A stretch of 8,976 bases of DNA from an uncultured Aquincola sp. (GTDB taxonomy: Bacteria > Pseudomonadota > Gammaproteobacteria > Burkholderiales > Burkholderiaceae). The translations under genes and the position numbers were made by a program. The stretch is from contig CAKZXL010000182.1 of the NCBI GenBank assembly GCA_937883885.1, positions 1 through 8,976 of the forward strand, in the 5' to 3' direction. Numbering within the stretch: the first letter of the stretch is position 1; the number at the start of each line of letters is the position of its first letter. Of this stretch, positions 5,521 through 8,976 are shown piece by piece. The notes under the pieces are model-generated. The model ran no database searches, was not told where the DNA came from, and was given only the letters and a program-made list of their open reading frames with translations.

Positions 5521-5574
5521 CAGTCGCTGCCACGGCGGCCCGTGCGGGCCGGTTGCACAGCAAGGGTCCTGAAG

Positions 5575-7263
5575 GTGACAGCTCTATCGTTTCGGCACTG
5601 CGTCTGCCTGTTCCTGGTGTGTCCGGCGACCTGCCTGCCGCAAGCGGCAGCCGCCCAGCCGGCGCCGGACGCCGGCGCCATCCGCCAGCAGATCGAAGGC
5701 CAGGTGCGGCCGGCGCTGCCGCCCAGTGCCGACCCGCTGCCGGCCGCGCCGCCCGCGCCCTTGCAGCTGCCCGAGGGCGCCACGGTCACGGCCGTGGCGT
5801 TCCAGTTCACCGGCAACACCTTGCTGGGCGATGCCGCGCTGCAGCCCGTGGTGCAGGGCTGGTTGAACCGGCCGCTGAGCTTCTTCGATCTGCAGCAGGC
5901 CGCGCTGGCGGTGGCCGCCGCCTACCGGCAGGCCGGCTGGATCGTGCGGGCCTACCTGCCCACGCAGGACGTGACCGAGGGCCGCATCACCCTCCACGTC
6001 ATCGAGGCACGCTTTGCCGGTGCACAGCTGGAAGGTGAGGCGCCCGAGCGCATCGATCCGGACCTGGCGCTGCGCATGGTGCAGGCGCAGCAGCCCACCG
6101 GCGAGCCCCTGCGGGCCGATGCGCTGGACCGCGCGCTGCTGCTGATCGACGACCTGCCCGGCGTGTCGGCCACCGCGGCCCTGACGCCCGGCGAGCAGGA
6201 CGGCCAGACCGGCCTCGCCCTGCGCCTGCGCGACGGGCCCGTGGCGCAGGCCGAGGCCGGCATCGACAACACCGGCGCCCGCAGCACCGGCAGCCGGCGC
6301 GCCACCCTGGCCGCCACCTTGCACAGCCCGCTGCGCCTGGGCGACAGCCTGCGCGCCGACCTGCTGCACAGCAGCGGCACCGACTACGCGCGCGTGGCCT
6401 GGAGCCTGCCGGTGGGCAGCGACGGCTGGCGCATCGGCCTCAATGCCTCGCTGCTGCGCTATGACGTGGTGGCGCCGGAATTCGCGGCCCTGGGCGCCAA
6501 GGGCAGCTCGGCCAGCGTGGGTGCGGATGCGCGCTGGCCGCTGCTGCGTTCGCGCCTGCGCAACCTCTACGTGTCGGTCGCGGCCGACGACAAGCGCTTT
6601 CACAACCAGGCCAACGGCGCCACCCAGTCGCGCTACGGCGTGCGCAGCCTCTCGCTGGGGATGGCCGGCAACCTGTACGACAGCCTGGCCGGCGGCGGCG
6701 CCAACCAGTATTCATGGACCTGGACCCGCGGCCGCCTGAACCTGGGGCAGCCCGACCCCGGCGAAACCGCCGCTGGCGGCGGCAGCTTCGGCAAGCTGCG
6801 TTATGCCGCCTCGCGCCAGCAGCAGCTCACGGCCACGCTGTCGTTCTACGGGTCGTGGAGCGGGCAGACGGGCAGCCGCCAGCTCGATTCTTCCGAGCGC
6901 TTCTACCTCGGCGGGCCCACCGGTGTGCGGGCCTATCCGGCCAACGAAGGCAGCGGCAGCCAGGGCCAGCTGATGACCGCCGAGCTGCAGTGGCGCGCGC
7001 TGCCCAGCCTGGCCGTCAGCGGCTTTTACGACCGCGGCAGCGCCACCGCGGCCGGGCCCACAGGGGCCGTGCGCACGGTGCGCACCGTACTCAGGGGCTA
7101 CGGCGCCGCCGTCGCCTGGAGCGGACCGCAGGGCCTGGAACTCAAGGCCACCTGGGCCCGGCGCGACGGGCACAACCCGCAGGCCCAGGCCACCACTGGC
7201 CGCGATCAGGACGGCAGCCTGCACCGCCACCGCATCTGGCTGCAGGCCAGCGTCCGCTTCTGA
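5575..7263 (+). CDS. TpsB outer-membrane transporter of a two-partner secretion system (ShlB/FhaC family)
   Basis: A 562-residue protein that would form the 16-stranded outer-membrane pore exporting its TpsA partner. In order: signal peptide (about 1-27, ending QAAAA before Gln28); plug-helix-like segment AIRQQIEGQVRPALP (35-49); Pro-rich linker; first POTRA domain (about 73-146: FQFTGNTLLGDAAL, AYRQAGWIVRAYLP, EGRITLHVIE); second POTRA (about 149-219: LDRALLLIDDLPGVSA); then the barrel to a C-terminal SVRF ending in phenylalanine. The conserved pore-loop motif reads LGGPTGVRAYP (445-455), where family members usually have VRGY/VRGF, followed by GFYDRG (483-488). GTG5575 was chosen because AAGGG (5562-5566) lies 8 bases upstream and the signal peptide then starts cleanly; GTG5542 would add 11 residues. 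The tpsA gene follows after 32 bp. Confidence 0.92.
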   Translation: MTALSFRHCVCLFLVCPATCLPQAAAAQPAPDAGAIRQQIEGQVRPALPPSADPLPAAPPAPLQLPEGATVTAVAFQFTGNTLLGDAALQPVVQGWLNRPLSFFDLQQAALAVAAAYRQAGWIVRAYLPTQDVTEGRITLHVIEARFAGAQLEGEAPERIDPDLALRMVQAQQPTGEPLRADALDRALLLIDDLPGVSATAALTPGEQDGQTGLALRLRDGPVAQAEAGIDNTGARSTGSRRATLAATLHSPLRLGDSLRADLLHSSGTDYARVAWSLPVGSDGWRIGLNASLLRYDVVAPEFAALGAKGSSASVGADARWPLLRSRLRNLYVSVAADDKRFHNQANGATQSRYGVRSLSLGMAGNLYDSLAGGGANQYSWTWTRGRLNLGQPDPGETAAGGGSFGKLRYAASRQQQLTATLSFYGSWSGQTGSRQLDSSERFYLGGPTGVRAYPANEGSGSQGQLMTAELQWRALPSLAVSGFYDRGSATAAGPTGAVRTVRTVLRGYGAAVAWSGPQGLELKATWARRDGHNPQAQATTGRDQDGSLHRHRIWLQASVRF

Positions 7264-7295
7264 CAGCCGTCACCCACACCAAGCCCCCGGACCCC

Positions 7296-8976
7296 ATGAA
7301 CAAGATCCACCGCCTGGTCTGGAACGACATCACCCGCGCCTGGGTGCCCGCCGCCGAACACACCCGTGCCCGCGGCAAGCGCGGCGCGGCCCGCCTGTTC
7401 GCGGCCGCCGCGCTGCTGCCGCTGGCGGCCTGGGCCCAGGTGGCGCCCAACGCCTTGCCCACGGGCGGGCAGGTGGTGGCGGGGCAGGTGGCCATCCAGC
7501 AGAACGGCGCCACGCTGACGATCCAGCAAGGCAGCACGCGGGGCGCGATCGACTGGCAGCAGTTCAACGTCGGGCGTGATGCGCAGGTGCAGTTCCAGCA
7601 GCCCTCGGCGCAGTCGGTCACGCTCAACCGCGTGCAGGGGCCGGACGCGAGCCAGATCTTCGGCCGCATCACCGCCAACGGGCAGGTGTTCCTGTCCAAC
7701 CCCCACGGCGTGTACTTCGCGCCCGGCGCCAGCGTGGACGTGGGCGGCCTGGTGGCCACCACGCACCGCATCAGCCTGGACGACTTCATGGCCGGCCGCA
7801 CCCGCTTCGAGCGCCAGGGCGCCACCGGCAGCGTGGTCAATGAAGGCGAGCTGCGTGCAGCCCTGGGCGGCTACGTCGCGCTGCTGGCGCCGGAGGTGCG
7901 CAACCAGGGCGTGATCGTGGCCAACCTGGGCACGGTGGCGTTGGCGGCGGGTGAGGCGTTTGAACTGCAGTTTGATGCCAACCAGACGCTGGCCGGCTTG
8001 CGGGTGGAAGCTTCCACCTTGCGCACGCTGGTGGACAACCGCCATCTGGTGCTGGCCCCGGGCGGGCTGGTGATCCTGAGCGCGCAGGCGCTGGACCGGG
8101 TGCAGGGTGGGGTGGTGCGCAACGCCGGCCGCATCGAGGCCACCGGCCTGGCGCAACGCGGCGGGCGCATCGTGCTGGAAGCCTCGGGCCAGGTGGTCAA
8201 CAGCGGCCGCATCGACGCCAGCGCCAGTGCCGACGGCCCTGCCGGCAGCGTGCGGCTGCAGGCGCCCGAGGTGGTCAACAGCGGCAGCATCACGGCCGCG
8301 GGCAGCGCGGCGCATCCGCAGGGCGGGCAGGTCGAGGTGGTGGCGGGCAGCTTCACGCAGACGGACGCCGGCCGCATCGACGCCAGCGCGCCCGCGCAAG
8401 GCGGGCGTGTGCAGCTGCGCGCCAGCGGGCCGGTGGCACTGGCGGGGCAGGTGAGTGTGGCGGCCACGCCGCTGGCGCCGGCGCCCGCCGCCGCACCCGC
8501 TGCGGCACCCGCGCCCGCGGCCCATGCGCCCGCCGAAGCACCCGCGCCGGCACAGGGCGGCGAGATCGACATCCAGGCCGCGCGGATCCGCCTGCCCGCG
8601 GCCCTGCTCGATGCCTCCGGCGGCCAGGGTGGCCGCATCGTGCTGGATGCCGGCGCGCCGGCATCGGGTGCGCCCGCAGCACCTGCGCCCTTGCCCGCAC
8701 CCGAGCGGGGCCAGGTGGTACTGCAAGGCACAGCCCAGCTCAGCACCCGGGGCCGCCGCGGCCAGGGCGGATTGATCACCTTGCTGGGCGACGACCTGCG
8801 GCTGCACGACCAGACCCTGCTGGACGCCAGCGGCGCCACCGGCGGCGGCAGCGTGCGCGTGGGCGGCGGCTGGCAGGGCGGCGAAGGGCTGTACGCCGCC
8901 GGCCCCGTGGCCAGGGACGGCGGCGCCCGCATCGACGCCAGCGCCACCACGCAGGGCGATGGCGGCAGCGTGGTGC
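7296..8976 (+). CDS. TpsA exoprotein: filamentous-haemagglutinin family, N-terminal 560 residues
   Basis: The frame is open from ATG7296 through the right edge, so the C-terminus is missing. The N-terminus MNKIHRLVWNDITRAWV is an extended signal peptide region as in large TpsA and autotransporter proteins; a hydrophobic core and AWA before Gln48 suggest cleavage there. Residues about 53-160 are the TPS secretion domain (haemagglutination activity domain): GGQVVAGQVAI, IDWQQFNVGRDAQVQF, RITANGQVFLSNPHGVYF, GGLVATTHRIS. NPHG at 135-138 stands where FHA has NPNG. Beyond it come beta-helix turns (VVNEGELRA, VRNQGVIVANLG, VVRNAGRIEA, VVNSGRIDASA), interrupted by Ala/Pro-rich stretches at about 388-418 and 452-469. 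Likely secreted by the transporter encoded just upstream and displayed or released as an adhesin or similar; the effector role lies beyond the window. Confidence 0.92.
   Translation, partial: MNKIHRLVWNDITRAWVPAAEHTRARGKRGAARLFAAAALLPLAAWAQVAPNALPTGGQVVAGQVAIQQNGATLTIQQGSTRGAIDWQQFNVGRDAQVQFQQPSAQSVTLNRVQGPDASQIFGRITANGQVFLSNPHGVYFAPGASVDVGGLVATTHRISLDDFMAGRTRFERQGATGSVVNEGELRAALGGYVALLAPEVRNQGVIVANLGTVALAAGEAFELQFDANQTLAGLRVEASTLRTLVDNRHLVLAPGGLVILSAQALDRVQGGVVRNAGRIEATGLAQRGGRIVLEASGQVVNSGRIDASASADGPAGSVRLQAPEVVNSGSITAAGSAAHPQGGQVEVVAGSFTQTDAGRIDASAPAQGGRVQLRASGPVALAGQVSVAATPLAPAPAAAPAAAPAPAAHAPAEAPAPAQGGEIDIQAARIRLPAALLDASGGQGGRIVLDAGAPASGAPAAPAPLPAPERGQVVLQGTAQLSTRGRRGQGGLITLLGDDLRLHDQTLLDASGATGGGSVRVGGGWQGGEGLYAAGPVARDGGARIDASATTQGDGGSVV
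8208..8944 (+). repeat. Three copies of a 17-bp identical unit encoding RIDAS within tpsA
   Basis: CGCATCGACGCCAGCGC occurs at 8208-8224, 8373-8389 and 8928-8944, all in the tpsA frame and encoding RIDASA. Distances are 165 bp (55 codons) and 555 bp (185 codons). LDASGGQGG and LDASGATGG are divergent relatives between them. The units mark successive beta-helix coils, and the DNA identity could promote recombination within the gene. Confidence 0.7.

Noticed and set aside
5542..5574. Upstream GTG5542 as the tpsB start
   Set aside because: It lacks a good ribosome site and puts 11 extra residues before a clean signal peptide; kept only as an alternative.
7206..8807. Long minus-strand frames (up to 533 codons) opposite tpsA
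   Set aside because: His/Arg/Gln-rich antisense shadows of a strongly supported TpsA frame; no domain or start signal.

Overview
This is a GC-rich window (roughly 70% G+C by eye) whose gene content points to a Gram-negative proteobacterium. The outer-membrane lipoprotein, two-partner secretion pair and ECF/zinc anti-sigma pair all need or suit a diderm cell. Burkholderiales (Comamonadaceae-like) or Lysobacterales are my best guesses; this is inference from style and gene content only.

Layout. (1) 1-128: the last 41 residues of a hydantoinase B/5-oxoprolinase-type enzyme. (2) 168-670: a decayed Xre-RES toxin-antitoxin locus, in which an antitoxin N-terminal half is joined in frame to the C-terminal tail of a RES toxin. 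(3) 676-1209, minus strand: a lipoprotein with a threonine-rich linker and one BON domain. (4) 1375-2055: pyroglutamyl-peptidase I, preceded by a 15-bp direct repeat with a 20-bp period. Its product, 5-oxoproline, is the substrate of 5-oxoprolinases, so (1) and (4) may be metabolically linked.

(5) 2059-5421: a complete bufferin-type locus. On the minus strand lie an ECF sigma factor and a 71-residue zinc-finger (zf-HC2) anti-sigma factor. Divergently, on the plus strand, lies a tight four-gene operon: a four-cysteine DUF2282 precursor peptide with signal peptide (bufA), a DUF692 multinuclear iron oxidase (bufB), a DUF2063 partner protein (bufC) and a DoxX membrane protein. A GTAAGG-N15-CGACTC element in the 141-bp divergent region is a good candidate for the promoter read by the local sigma factor, and two short hairpins lie in the predicted leader. 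Established work on related loci ties such peptides to copper/metal stress, and a Neisseria locus of the same kind to sigma-E/MseR control. The model here: release of the sigma factor by the zinc anti-sigma switches on synthesis of a cysteine-modified periplasmic metal-binding peptide.

(6) 5422-5574: an intergenic stretch with a strikingly AT-rich core, a near-perfect palindrome and a 20-bp-spaced TTTGAT repeat. (7) 5575-8976: a two-partner secretion system, with a ShlB/FhaC-type outer-membrane transporter (TpsB) followed 32 bp later by a filamentous-haemagglutinin-type exoprotein (TpsA) with an extended signal peptide. TpsA is still open at the window end. No tRNA, rRNA, CRISPR array or intact mobile element was seen.
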